The notes below the pieces were generated by a model that made no database searches, was not told the origin of the DNA, and worked only from the letters and a program-made list of their open reading frames with translations. Positions 36,499 to 48,363 of a stretch of DNA of 64,000 nucleotides are shown here, piece after piece. The position numbers and the translations under genes were made by a program. Origin of the DNA: Cyanophora paradoxa (Eukaryota; Glaucocystophyceae; Cyanophorales; Cyanophoraceae); the NCBI GenBank assembly GCA_004431415.1, contig QPMI01000572.1:356191-420190 (forward strand). The letters run 5' to 3'. The first letter of the stretch is position 1; every line of letters starts with the position of its first letter.

Positions 36499-39052
36499 TT
36501 GGACATGTGCAGCGTGCGTGGATCAAGGCCGAGGGTGCACGTGCCGCAGCTGGATCCGCGCGCGGATGCTGACAGCTGCTGCAGGAGCGGCCGCGGCTGA
36601 AAATATCAACGGGCCACGCGCCGCGTCGGCGCCGCGCTGTGCCGCGGCCGCGCGCGCTAGCGACACGACTAGCCTAGTAGGGCTGCGCGCTCAGGAACTC
36701 GAGTGCAGCCCCGAGGCTCGGCCGCGGCTTGTATCAAGTTGGACTGCCAATTGCAAAGACTCAGCTGCAGTCACTGAGTGTATGTCCGACGGTGGACGTC
36801 GCGCGCGCACGCAGTGCCCGGCCGCAGCGCTAGGCCCGCGCTAGCTATAGGCTGCTGCCCTGCGCAGGCTGCGCTGCTGGCAGTGGCAGCCTGCTGCGCA
36901 CTGCGGCATGCGCCGCCTCGGCGGCCTCACCGACGGCCGGGCAGCCCGGGCCGGCTCAGCCCGGCTGAATCAGCCTGCATTGCAGCACTGCGGCAATGCC
37001 CTGCATGATGCATCATGGCATCATCAAACTGCATCAGTCTGCATGCCACTGTGATGCCAGTGATGCCACTAGCGCTGCTAAGCGGCTGCTTCCGGAATTC
37101 CGCCGTGGCCGTTTTGATCCACGGTGTTGTTGTACCCTGCATCATCAGGCTGCATGTGGCCATTCGTAAGTTATCGTAACTCGATCACTGCCACGCGAGT
37201 CACTCAGTGACTGGCTTTTTTCTGCATTTCCCCATCCTTTTTGTCTGCTTTTTTCTGCATTTTTCCCCACTTATAGGATTCGAATGTTCATAGCTAAATC
37301 AGCCTTAATCAGGGGATTCAGGGCTCAAAATTTCCTGAGAATTTGCCTCTAATTTAAATGCAACTTTATGTAAGTACTACTATAGTCATGCAAATTGCCT
37401 CTAATTTAAATGTTACAGTGTATATAAGTTAAGCTAGGTTAAATTGTAATCACTGCAGTATATATATATATAACTTGTAAGTTAACGTTGGAATTAAGTT
37501 GTAACCCTGTATAACTTATAATTAGTAACGCTTAACGGGGCCGTCGACCGTCGGACCGTCGGACGTCGGGCCGGGGCCCGGCCCGCCCGGGCCCGGGGCG
37601 TCGACGTCGCCGCCGGCCGCGCCGGGCCGGGGCGCCGCCGCGTCGACGTCGGGCGGGCCGGGGCGGCTCGGGCCGGGCCGGGGCCCGGGGGCCGGCGGGG
37701 CCGGGGCCCGGGCCCGGGGCCGGCCCGGCCGGGCCCGGCGGGGCCCGCGGGGGCCGGCCCGGCCGGGGGCCCGGGACCGTCGGACTCGGGCCGGGACTCG
37801 GGAGGCCCGGGCCGGCGGGACTCCGGGACTCGGGACCGGGAGTCGACTCGGGAGTCGGGAGTCGGAGTCGGGACTCGCGATCGGGACTCGCCGAGTCGGG
37901 CGACGGCCCGGCGGCCGCGGCCCGGCGGCGGGTCACGGGAGTCGCGATCGCGATCGGGAGTCGGGAATTGCCTTGCCTTGCCCTTAGTGACGCTTCGCGA
38001 GCTTGAGTCGACACGCACGTCAAGCGGCACGCACGTGCAGCGGCCGCGGCCCGCGGGTGCCAGGCTGCCAGCGACGTGCCGCAGTGCTAGAGGCTAGACT
38101 CTACCGGTAGCCTAGAGACTAGAGCTCCCGGCTCTGAGCCATTCAGCATGCCAGTGATGCCACTGATGATGCCAGTAGTAACCCAGTAGTAGTGCAGTAT
38201 ACTACCGTAGTACTATAATACTAGTATATATATACGTACTGGTACGAGTCAAGTTACGACCCCCACGTGCACGGAGCCCCACCGCCGGGCCACCGGGCCG
38301 CACGCGGCGCCCGCGGCCGCGCGCGAATCCCGCGATCGCGGCCGCCTGCGCTGGGCCGCCGCGCCGCCGAATTCGAATGCCAGTCCGAATTTTGAAAACT
38401 AGTACGTATACGTAGTACGTACTACGGTATACGGTATACTAAATTACTACTAATCTGGCATGTCATGCATGATCGTGATGATGCATTAATATTTGGTGAC
38501 CGTCGGACGTACAGGCTCGGGGGCACCGCACTGGCACGGCGCACGCGTACGCGTACTGGAAACGTAGGAATCTTCGATAGCGTCTTTATTTCGTCTATAT
38601 TCGTCAAGCCTGCACTTCGACGAATATTTGATACGTATATACTCTTAATTGAACAGAAATTCGGGCAGGGCTCACTGGAGTCCGGACCCGCGTCGGCGTC
38701 ACTTTGCCTGCTTATGCACGTAGCTGGGCATGCGCAACGCGTACACGTACGATTATGGCGTTACAGTTATGTACTAGCAGACCGCGCCCGGCCCTGTGCA
38801 AGTGCGGCAAGTGCGGGCCGCGCGCGGAGGTGCAAGGGGGGGTACTGGTACACATTGCAGGGTACTTGGGGGGGAGGCGGGGGGCGCAGGGGAGGGGGGC
38901 GGAGGGGGCAGCTAGAGAGGCAAGGCGGGCGGCTGGGCGAGGCGGGCGGGGTGGCGAGGCGGGTAGGTGGGGTGGCGACGCGGGCGGCGGCACCAGGTGG
39001 GCGGGCAGGCGAGGGCGGTGGCGGGCGGAAAAGCGGCATCCGAGGAGAGAAA
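36499..39052. other. Intergenic region with CATGCC words and a CG-only island
   Basis: No gene is supported. ATGCCAGTGATGCCACT occurs at 37,054-37,070 and again at 38,148-38,164, within longer clusters of GATGCC and GCATCA words. The stretch 37,200-37,530 is AT-rich (TATATATATATA near 37,461). It is followed abruptly by an almost purely G/C island at 37,540-37,975 built from GGGCCCGGGGCC-like words and GGGACTCGGGAGTCGGGAGT repeats. An AT-rich stretch with ACGTACTACGGTATACGG words follows at 38,210-38,450. Confidence 0.5.
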
Positions 39053-39450
39053 GGTGGCGCCGGGCCCTGCGCGTAGCCTGCGCATGCGCAGAACCGAGGC
39101 GTCAGCTCGCCCCGGACAGCGGCCGTGTGGGGGCGGGGCCCAGCGGAGGCGGCCGGGTCAGGTGCTAAGCAGCAGCGGGGCGAACCAGCGGCGGGGCGAA
39201 CCTGGAGTCGACGAAGCTGAAGCAGCCGGCGGGGCGGCGGGCGAGAAAGCGGGCGGAGCGACAGGTGGCGCCGAGCCCTGCGCATAGCCTGCGCAGAACC
39301 GAGGCGTCAGCTCGCCCCGGACAGCCGCGGCGCCGGCGCGGGGCCCAGTGAGGTCGGCCGGGTGACGCGCGCGGCGCCGGCAGCAGCGGCGCCGGCGGGG
39401 CGAACCTGGAGTCGACAAAGCTGAAACAGCGGGCGGGGCGACGGGCGCCT
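39053..39450. repeat. Tandem duplication, unit about 211 bp, two copies
   Basis: GGTGGCGCCG(G/A)GCCCTGCGC starts copies at 39,053 and 39,264. Both copies continue with GAACCGAGGCGTCAGCTCGC, CCCCGGACAGC and, near their ends, GGGGCGAACCTGGAGTCGAC. They differ by small indels and GC-rich substitutions. The unit lies downstream of the minus-strand zinc-finger ORF, possibly in its 3' UTR. Confidence 0.8.
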
Positions 39451-39610
39451 AGGCCTAGGGAGCAGCTGCTGAAGCAGCGGGCGCGCGGAGCAGCTGGGAG
39501 CAGCGGGCAGGGAAGCAGCCCGGCGCGGCGTACTAGGAGCAGCTGCGAATACTGCGACGCCGCCACCCTCCGCTACCGTAGTACAGCTAGTGCGGAGCGC
39601 CGGCCGCGGG

Positions 39611-40315
39611 TCAAGCCACGCATCCAGTCCGGCGCCCCGGCCGCGGGCCGAGGCGTGCGAGTGGTGATCCGCCCCGTGCTTGCGCTTGAAGGGCTTGACA
39701 TCGCCGAGCTGAAGTCCGCCTGAACCGGAGTCCGGCAAGATCTGCACCGACCGTACCGGCCTTGTCAGAGCCGTCGTCGAATGTGCACGCCCAGCTTGGG
39801 ATTGCCGGGCGGCGCGCGAGATCACCTAGGCCTTCCATCTGGCAAGAGTGTGGCATGTTTGAAGAGATCGGAATCGCCGAGCTTGAATCTGCTGACGGCG
39901 GGCGCGGGGCACTCAGAACCATCGGCGCACACTCGTCCAAGCGGCGCGCACCGAAACGCGGCGTCGCGGGCGCCTTCTTCCTGCACTGGCGAACGTGCTT
40001 ATACAGGTTGTCCTGCCGAGTGAAGTGCTTCCCGCAGCGAGTGCATTTGCCGCCCGGATGGCAGCCGCGCGGGTCGGAGCAAGGCTGCAAGCTCGAGCAA
40101 AGCTCAACTTCGCTTGCGACTACGTCTGTCGGCCGCGGACCCGGGCGAAGGGCCATGACGCAGGAGAACGAAGTACGGGTACGGCAACACGATCTCCTCC
40201 AACTCTCAAGAGCGCTTTTTTTCGGCGCCCGGTACAACAGGTACTTGAGGCGGCCTAGCGCGCCGCACGCCGCTTCTCGAGCCCGGGCATGTATGACAAA
40301 GTTTGTAGAGCGCAT
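39611..40315 (-). CDS. Small protein with one C2H2/C2HC-type zinc finger
   Basis: Open frame of 234 residues from ATG at 40,315, uninterrupted. Its middle has KCTRCGKHFTRQDNLYKHVRQC: Cys-x2-Cys, the hydrophobic core positions of a classical C2H2 finger, a His and a terminal Cys in place of the second His. The preceding text (SSLQPCSDPRGCHPGGKC) adds three further Cys. The rest is low-complexity, Ser/Pro/Arg-rich. It resembles the ORF at 57,133 in the sequence (Q/E)NLY(K/R)HVR. A shorter start at an internal Met (MALRPGPRP) or an unseen intron near the 3' end is possible. Likely a nucleic-acid-binding protein; no target can be named. Confidence 0.5.
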   Translation of the reverse strand: MRSTNFVIHARAREAACGALGRLKYLLYRAPKKSALESWRRSCCRTRTSFSCVMALRPGPRPTDVVASEVELCSSLQPCSDPRGCHPGGKCTRCGKHFTRQDNLYKHVRQCRKKAPATPRFGARRLDECAPMVLSAPRPPSADSSSAIPISSNMPHSCQMEGLGDLARRPAIPSWACTFDDGSDKAGTVGADLAGLRFRRTSARRCQALQAQARGGSPLARLGPRPGRRTGCVA

Positions 40316-41012
40316 CGAGAGCAATCAGGAGCACGTGGTCCGGCGCGTATAGCGATAGCAGGTGAGGCGCGACTTCGACATGTTTGCGCAGCCCCGCCCT
40401 TGCATTTTTTTCGGCCGCTCGCAGCGGCTACGATGCGATCACACCTATACGAGAGCGCATGCAAAGAATCGCATCTTACAAAAATTGCTAACACAGAAAG
40501 TACGCCGCACCAACTCACCAGGGGAGCAAGGGAGGGGGTACCCCCCCTTGCAACGTATGCGTGTCCATGTTTTCCTATGCATGGTAACTGTTTAGAGTTC
40601 TAATCACGAAGTCTGTAGATACAGTCTGATCGTCTGATCTACGATCTACGAGAACGTGAGATCTAAATTTAAATCTAGATGTTTTCTGGTGCTCAAGAAA
40701 GGGTGTGCGAATTTGAAATCGTATTAACATCTTGACTGTTAGAGTGCAAGTTGAGTGTTAGCGTACATGCGTTTCCTATTCGGGCTATACTAGTAGCTTT
40801 AGTTACGAGCTATCAGCGCTACAAAGATCTAGAGCTCGAGACACAATTGCAAAGCCGATTTAAACGATCGCAAAGTGAAAATGTTGAAAACAACCGAGAT
40901 GTGTATGTCATAGCTATAGCGTTGTCAAAATAATACCAGAGAGCAGCAACCCGCTCGCGTACACGCGCGCGGAAACGCGGCACTCCATCACGCGAGCCTC
41001 CAGAGCCGCCGC
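40316..41012. other. Intergenic, nothing recognised
   Basis: Mixed-composition DNA between the zinc-finger ORF start and the 3' end of the ABC transporter gene, AT-richer from 40,580 on, with ATCTACGATCTACGAG-type words. No gene is supported. Confidence 0.45.
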
Positions 41013-44000
41013 TCAGCGCTTGAGGTGGACGACGCGGTGGATGGCGAGGCCCTTGATCAGCTCGAAGCCGACGAAGAAGACGGCGAGCCAGCTGCGCATA
41101 TGCATGCGCGCCGGCGTCAGGCCAGGACTCCGAGCTCGAGCCTCGACGCGGGGGGCGGGGCGTGCTCACATGAGGTTCAGGTAGCGGTTGTCGTACGAGT
41201 AACCAAAGGACGCGACGGCGTCGTCGCCCGTCTTGTAGCACATCCCTTTGGCGTACAGCCTGCCAGGGGGCCGGGGCGGGATCAGATCTAGAGCCCGAGG
41301 GCTCCGGGGAGGGCGCGGGCGGGCGGCGGGGCGGGGCGGGGCGCACGCGTCGGTGCAGCCGGTGAACTCCATCCCCTGCATCTCGTTCGTGACCATGCTC
41401 TCCACGGGGTAGTGCATGAAGAAAGCGTAGTAGGCCCAGATCCACGGCCTGCGCGAGCGAGCGCGCCAAGCTCGAGGTCAGCGCTAGCGCCGGCCCGGCT
41501 CTCGGAGAGATCCTCCGGATCAGCACCTTGGCATGTCGGTCGGAGAGATCCTGCGGGGGGCGCGCGCGGGTCATGATCATGATCAGTGCCGGAAACCGCC
41601 CAGCGCAGCGGGGGCGGCCTAGGTCTGGGGCCCGGGGCTCACATGAAGCCGGCGAAGAAGGCCCCCGCGGCGACGAAGAAGCCGGCCATCGCCTGCGCGG
41701 CGAGGCCTAGGGTTAGGCGTAGGCCCCAGGGGAGTGGCGGGTCTCCTAGGCCGGGCGGCGGGCTCCCATCCATCCATCCATCCATCCATCCATCCATCCA
41801 TCCATCTATCTCTAGATCTGGCTCGGGGCGGGCGGGCGGGCGGGGGCACCTGCGCGGCGGCGGCCACGGGGAGGAGGTACGAGAGCATCTCGGTGAACGC
41901 CGTCGCCGTCAGCTGGAAGAGCCTGCGGCGGGTTCTTCAGGGGCGGCGGGGCCGTCGTCGTCGTCGTCGGCCGCGGGCGGGCGGGCGGGCGGGTCGCACC
42001 AGAGGACGAGGAGGGCGTAGGCGTAGCGCTGGCCCGCGTCGGCGGGGTTGAGCCCTGCGGCGCGCGCGCCCCGGGTGAGACAAAGCAGCGCGGGCGGAGC
42101 GGAGGTAAGAAAGCAGCGCGGGGGGACCGGCGATCCAGTAGACGATGGTGAGGAAGACGACGAGGTTGGCGAGGTTCACGGGCGTCCCGACGAGGAAGGA
42201 GGAGAACCAGTGCGCCGCGGGGCGGTACATGCCTGCGGGCCCGGGCCTCGGCCGCACGTTCGCGGAGGCGAGGCGAGGCGAGCGCGAGGGGCCGGGCGGG
42301 CGGGCGGGCGGGCGGGCGGGGGTGGGGGGGGGGGGGGGGGGGTGGGGGGGGGGGGGGGGGGGGGGGGGGGCGGACCCTGGGAGCGCTCGCGGTAGAAGAT
42401 CTCGCGTGCGGCGAAGTTCGCGGGGATGTCCCCCACGGCCCGCTTCACCGTGTACCTTCACGGTGGAGGAGGATCGGGCTCAGCGGTCGAAGTCGGGCGA
42501 GAGGGGCGAGAGGGGCGGGGCGGGGCCGTGGGGCCCGTGGGGAGCAAAGGGAGTTCCGCAAGGAAAGTTAACAGTCGATAAAGACCTAGGTATAAGATAT
42601 CTAGGTCTAGATGTAGTTTTATATCTAAATCGGGGCGCACATGATCATGAGGAAGCAGAGGGAGTTGCGCATGCGGGCGTTGGCCTGGTCCAGCCCCCGG
42701 TCCGCGAACATGGTGCCCAGCACGAACCCCATGAACACGTTGCTGAGCTCGGGTGAGATCGGGGGGGCGCGCGGGGGCAGCAATCACCAGAGGCGGGTCT
42801 CACCTGAGGACCTTGGCGTACACATAGACGGGGGAGCGCCACAGCTCCCGAAGCTTGCGGCGCACGAGCGCGCGCGTCTGGAGCGCCACGCCCGTCGCCG
42901 ACTGGTGCTTGAACTGCGTCTCCGCTGCCCCGCGCCGCCGCCGCCATCAGAGCGGAACCGGAGAGCGGAGCAGCGAACGAAGCGCCGGCGCCGGCGGCGC
43001 GCGTGCGCACCGATCTCGTACGAGGCGACGAGGTCGTCGAGCTCGGCGGCGCGCTGGGCCGCCTCTTTGCTCTCCCGCCACGCCCCGGCGAAGTCCAGGG
43101 GCTCGGCGTCGGGCGCGGCCCCCGCCCGCGCCTGCTTGCCCATCACGACGTCTAGCACGTGGTCCGCCTTCGCCGAGTAAGGAGGAGGGTAGAGGGCGGG
43201 GGAAGCGTAAGCCGAAGCCTAGGGCGGCGCACGGGGTTGCGGTAGTGGGGCCGGTGGAAGCCGAGGCGCTCGAAGTAGGAGAGGACGGTGTCCGCGTTCT
43301 CGCCCATCTGCCCGCCCGCCGGCGTCAGCTTCAGGCTTCCGGGCTCGTTTACTGACAAGCTTAAGGTGAGCGAGCACCTTGCCGAAGTAGGTGACCTCGC
43401 CGCCCCTCTTGAGGAGCAGCAGCGAGTCGAACTGGCGGAAGATCTCCGCCGACGGCTGGTGGATCGTGCAGATGACGGCCTGGCCCTTGGCCGCGAGCTC
43501 GCGGAGCAGCGAGACGATCTGCATCGCACTCGCCGCGTCCAAGCCCGTCGTCGGCTCGTCTGAGAGGGGCGCGTCAGAGCGGCCGAAGAGAGGAGAGGAG
43601 GCGGACGAAGCAAGCACCGAGGAAGAGGAGGGAGGGGCGGGGGACGAGCTCCATGGCGATGCAGACGCGCTTGCGCATCGCCACCGAGATGCCGCCCGTC
43701 GCTAGCGTCCCGATCACCTGCCGCCCGGCGCCCCCGTGAGCCGCCCGGCAGCGGCCGGCGGGGCGGGCCGCGCACCTCGCCGGCGTGCTTGCGCAGGTGC
43801 AGGGCGTCGATCGCCGCGTCCACCGCCCTGCGAGCCCGGCCGAGTGAGCTCAGTGCGGTGAATCCAATGCGGCCGGCTGGGGGCGGCACCGGAGCTTCTC
43901 GTCGTAGGGGATGGAGGCGTCCAGGCGCAGGGCGGCCGAGGTGAGGACCGCCTCGCGGATCGTCTGCGGGGGCGGGCCGGCGGGCCGGTGCTCAGCGGGG

Positions 44001-47000
44001 CGGCTCGGCGCCGCAGCCAGCGCGAGCCGAAGGGCCCGCACCATAGTCGAGAAGAGCAGATCGAACTGCGGCGATCGCGAGAAAGGGCGGGCGGGTCAGC
44101 TCTGGCCAGGCCCTGCGAGCGGGGCCGAGGCCGGGCATGCACCTGCTCCACGTAGCCCGACATGCGCAGGAAGGTGCGGTCCCGGGGGCGCTTGTTGACC
44201 AGCAGCTCCCCGCCGGTCGTACCCCCCGTCTTGCGGTTCGCCAGAACGTCCAGCAACGTCCTGGAGGCGGCTTAGAGAAGGGGCGGGGGGGGGGGGGGGG
44301 AGGGGGGGGGGGAAGCGCACGTCTTGCCGCCCCCGCTCGGCCCCATAAGCTACGGCGGGCTCGGGATCAGTCGGCGCCCGCGAGCTTGCCGGCGGCGGCG
44401 TGGGGTACGGGCGCACCGCGACCAGGTCGCCGGAGCGGCAGTACCCCGTCACGTTGTCGAGGAGCGTCTTGGTCTGCTTCTTGTCGCTCGGGTCCGGCAC
44501 GCTGCGGGCGAGGCGCCGGCCGGTCGAGAGGGGTACCTTGCGCGTTCGGCGGGAGGGGGTACCTGTAGGAGAGGTTCTTGAAGGTGAGGAGGGCCCGCGG
44601 CGGCGAGAAGTGGCTCTCGGAGTCTTGCGGCTCGCCTCAGAAAAGGAAGCAGAAAGAAACGAAAGGAATGCGATGGCAAGCACCTGCGCCCTCGGCGGCG
44701 TCGCCGGCGACGTCGACGGTGGCGGCGCCGCCCGCTGCGCCGGCGTCCTCCGGCGGAACGTACTGCTTGCGCCAGCGCTTGAAGCCGTACCCAAGGGCCG
44801 CGATCGAGGCGTAGAAGAGCCACTGGCCCAGCATGATCTGGCGGGCGGGCGGGCGGGCGGAGCTCAGCCGGGCGCCCGTGCCCAAGCCGCCCTCAGAAGG
44901 CCGCCCGGGCGCACCAGCATGCACCACCAGTACCACTCCGGCTCCTTGTGCATGTCGAACTGCGCGAACGAAGGCTAAGACAGCGCAGGCTCGGGCGGGA
45001 AGCTTCAAGGATGGGAAGGCGCGGCACCGTGTCAAGGACGGCGGCGCCCCCGGCTGCCTCATCGCTCAGCCCGAGGTCGTGGAGCTCGTTGATGCAGAGG
45101 GCCTCATGGGGGTACCGGTAGAATGTCAGGTAGTGCACCCAAATCCACGCTGAGGAGGGGGGGGATAAGGGGGAATGGGATGCAGGCCGGTGGGGTAGGG
45201 GCGCACGCTTCGGGATCTTGGCCTGGGGTACCAGGAAGCCGTTGAAGAGCATCAAGAGGGCGGGAACGATGGCGGCTGAATCGAACAAGGTCAGAAGGCG
45301 GCGGAGGCCGATCGAATTGCAGATCTAGAAGGGGTACCGAAGATGGCGCCGATGGTGAGGTTGGGGGTCCACGCAGACATAGCCCTGCGCGGAGGCGGCG
45401 CGAGTCAGAGGGCGGGCTGCGGGGGAGACGGGCGGGCGGAGGGGGGAGGGGGGAGGGCCGCACAGGACAGTCGCGTCGGCGGTCATCGTCATGGAGAAGA
45501 GGGCTGCGGGCGGAGCGCGCGCGTCGGGCGAAGAAGAAAGGGCAGAGGCGGTGGAGGAAACGGACCGAGGATGTACTTGCCGAAGCGGACGCTGCCGGAG
45601 ACACTCTGCAGGCCCACCGTCCAGTACGTCATGAACGAGCTGCGCCGCGCCGCGGCGCGGCCGCCCGTGTCAGACGGAGCCGGGCACCGCCGAGGCGTCG
45701 CCGAGGCATCGCTCATATGAGCGCACACGACGAGGACCTCGAGGAAGAGGCGGGGCACGTCGGCGAGGACGACGGCGAGGAACCAGGCGGCCGGGCGGTA
45801 GTACCGGTCCGCGTCCTCCTAGAGAAGAAGAAGATGTTATGTTAGGATTCTGAGATAAGATGAGATGAGAAGGGATGTGGGACCTTGTAGAGCATGGCCC
45901 GGTCGTTGAAGAAGCGCTCGATCTTGGAGAGCGCCGCGAAGCCGAAGCCCAGCATCGCCGCCTGGCGGAGCGGCGCGCATGAGAAGAGAAGAAGAAGTGG
46001 GTGGGGTGTGTGGGGGCACCTGGAGGAAGGCGACGCGGTTGTGGGCGCCCCGGAGGGTGTCCGAGGAGGAGACGTACAGCGTCCCGATGATGAACGCCAT
46101 GAACATCTGGGGGGAACGTTCGCTCAGCGGCCTGGCGGCGGGCTGGGGGGTACGTATATATGGCTTGCGGCCTGAAGGCGGACCATCTGCATGACAAAGC
46201 GGCCGACGTTGGGTCCGCGGTCGCGAACGAGCAGCTTGGAGAAGCGAGCGAAGTTCATCCAGAACTGGAACCAGAACGGCTGAGCGTACTGCTCCGTGAG
46301 GGGCGCCGGCGGCTCCGGCAGCGCCCGGCCCTCCGCCGCCGCCTCCCCCACGTCCGCCTCCACGCGCCGCCCCTCGGAAGACGCGGCGAAGCTGCCGGCG
46401 TGCCGGAGGTGAGGCGGGGGCGAAGCGGGGTAGCCTCGGACGGCGCACGCGTCGGCGAGCTGGGCGGGGGTCGGGGCGGGCCCCGTGCCGTGCCAGAAAG
46501 CCTCCCCGGGCTTCTCGGTGACCCACTGCAGGAAGTCCTGCGGGGGCATCCCGTGCGGCCGCCGGTAGCCCATGCGCGCGAAGTACTTGGCCGCCTCCTG
46601 CGCCGGCCCCTGGTACACCACGCGGCCCGCCGCCAGCATCACCAGCCGGTCTGCGCCGCTCAGATCAGATCGATCTGATAGGATCGGATGGGATGGGATC
46701 GGATCGGATCGGACCGAAGCAGCAGAAGGCCTCCCAGGAGGGCTGGAGCAGGCACGCGAGGACGGCGACGCCCTCGTCCGCGAGCGTCCGCAGCGCGCGG
46801 CAGAGGTCCAGTGTCGCTGTCGCGTCCAGCCCTGCCCGGCCCCGGCCGTCGATCCGGAGGGAAGCGGAAAGGGGAGGGGGGGGGGGTGAGGGGAGGGCGG
46901 GGGGTACCGTCCGAGGCCTGGTCCATGAGGAGCGCGCTCTTGCCGCTGGCGACGCCCTCCAGCCCGACGGTGAGGCGGCGGCGCTCCCCGCCGGAGATGC

Positions 47001-48363
47001 CCCGGATCGCCTGGTTGCCGACCTGCGGGGGCGCAGCATCAGAGGCCGGGCGGGGGGGGGGGGGGGCGCAGCCGGCGGGGGTACAGGGCGCACGATAGTG
47101 TCCCCGACGTGTGAGAGATTGAGGCTCTTGAGGACCGTAGTGACCTGCGTCCGCCTCAGCGACCTTGGCGCGAGGGGACGCCGGTGGGGGGGGGAGGGGG
47201 GGTAGATGTTTTTTTTGGGGGGGGGGGGGCGGACCCTGTCGTGGACTTGCTCGAACGACATCTCGCGGGGCGCGCGCAGCCGCGCGGAGAACTCCATCGC
47301 CTCCCGCACCGTCAGCAGCGCTGCGGGCGGCGCGTCGACACGCAGCGCAGCAGCGAGGCGCGCGCGCGGCCGGCCGGCCGGCTCACGGTAGTGCTCGTCC
47401 GACTGCTCGACCAGCGCGACGCGGCGGTGGTAGGTGTGGTCCGGCTTCGCCCCATTTAGAAGTATCTGCGGGGCGCCGCGTCAGCGCGGGCGGGCGGGCG
47501 GGCGGGCGGGCGGGCGGGGCCGCGGCGCCGCGACTCGCCTCGCCGGTGATCTTGCCCTCGCTCAGATCCGCCGTCTGCCGCGCGAGGATCTTGAGCAGAG
47601 TCGTCTGCGGCCGCGCGGCGTCCGTCAGCGCGGCGCGGGCGGCGGGCGGGCGGGCGGGCGGGCGGGCGGGGGCGGCGCGCCTTGCCGGAGCGCGGGCCGC
47701 CGAGGAGAAGGGTGGCGGAGCCGGGGACCACGCATCCCGTCACGCCCCGCAGCACGTCCACGGTCCGCTTCTCCGCGCGGCGGAACGGGTTCCCGAACTG
47801 CGGAGGGGCCCCCGCAGCTCAGCGCGGGCCGAAGCGGCGCGGGCGCGGGGCGGGGCGCGGGGCGCGAACCGCGCTGGCGAGGGTGTGCGTCTCGCGGGAC
47901 GCCTTGGAGGCCTTGATGCTGAAGGAGACGTTCTTGAAGGTGAGGTACGAGCGCCCGTGGTCGAAGCCGGCCTCCTTCATACGGCGCGCCGACTCCAGCA
48001 CGAGAGAGAAGCGCCGCGGGTCGTACGGGGGCGGGTGGTCGAGGGAGACAGCCTGGAAGAGCCTGTCATCGCCGAATGGGACCGGCGTGCCTCCCGAGCG
48101 CGGCGAGCTCTGTCCGCTCGAAGCGGTCTCGTCCGGCCGCGCATCCTTCGAATTCGTGCTGGCGCCTGGGCCCCAGCGGTGGCATGAGATTGCGCGCGGC
48201 CGATGAAGCGCACGAGCTTTGAACAAAGCGATGCACCTTTGAGGTTCACGACGTGCACCTTCACGTCTTCTGCCAGGATCTCCCGCAGCCGGACGTGCGC
48301 CGGCTCGTACGCGTGGTCGGCGTATTTGGCGGTCCGCGCGCGGACCTCGCCCGCGCTCTCCAT
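41013..48363 (-). CDS. Full-size ABCG (PDR-type) ABC transporter (multi-exon)
   Basis: Predicted ATP-driven exporter in the plasma or an internal membrane, arranged NBD1-TMD1-NBD2-TMD2, the reversed order of the PDR/ABCG family. ATG at 48,363. NBD1: Walker [15 protein letters not shown] (split by a GC-AG intron), signature [14 protein letters not shown], and Walker [19 protein letters not shown], where the catalytic Glu is Gln. TMD1 includes [33 protein letters not shown] and [15 protein letters not shown], then [20 protein letters not shown]2 (about 44,600-43,300): [18 protein letters not shown], Walker [10 protein letters not shown], degenerate signature [27 protein letters not shown] and the switch motif [18 protein letters not shown]2: [48 protein letters not shown] and [20 protein letters not shown]. 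The end is [20 protein letters not shown], stop at 41,013. Asymmetric NBDs are usual in this family; the substrate is unknown. Confidence 0.93.
41767..41806. repeat. (CATC)n microsatellite
   Basis: About ten CATC units on the plus strand, in an intron of the ABC transporter gene, ending in TCTATCTCTAGATCTGG. Confidence 0.9.
42296..42370. repeat. (GGGC)n followed by long G runs
   Basis: (CGGG)n at about 42,296-42,320 leads into G runs of 19 and 27 separated by single T residues. Intronic in the ABC transporter gene. Related (GGGC)n tracts lie at about 47,488-47,518 and 47,640-47,672. Confidence 0.88.

Noticed and set aside
37494-38030. 178-codon minus-strand frame of Pro/Gly/Arg/Ser repeats
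   Set aside because: It is simply the GC island read through. It has no ATG-supported start, no conserved pattern and no splice context.
41767-41806. CATC array considered as a CRISPR-like or telomere-like repeat
   Set aside because: Uniform 4-bp units without spacers; an ordinary microsatellite.
47165-48187. 340-codon plus-strand open frame opposite ABC transporter NBD1
   Set aside because: Low-complexity Arg/Ala/Gly text with no family signature, while the minus strand carries Walker A and the ABC signature.
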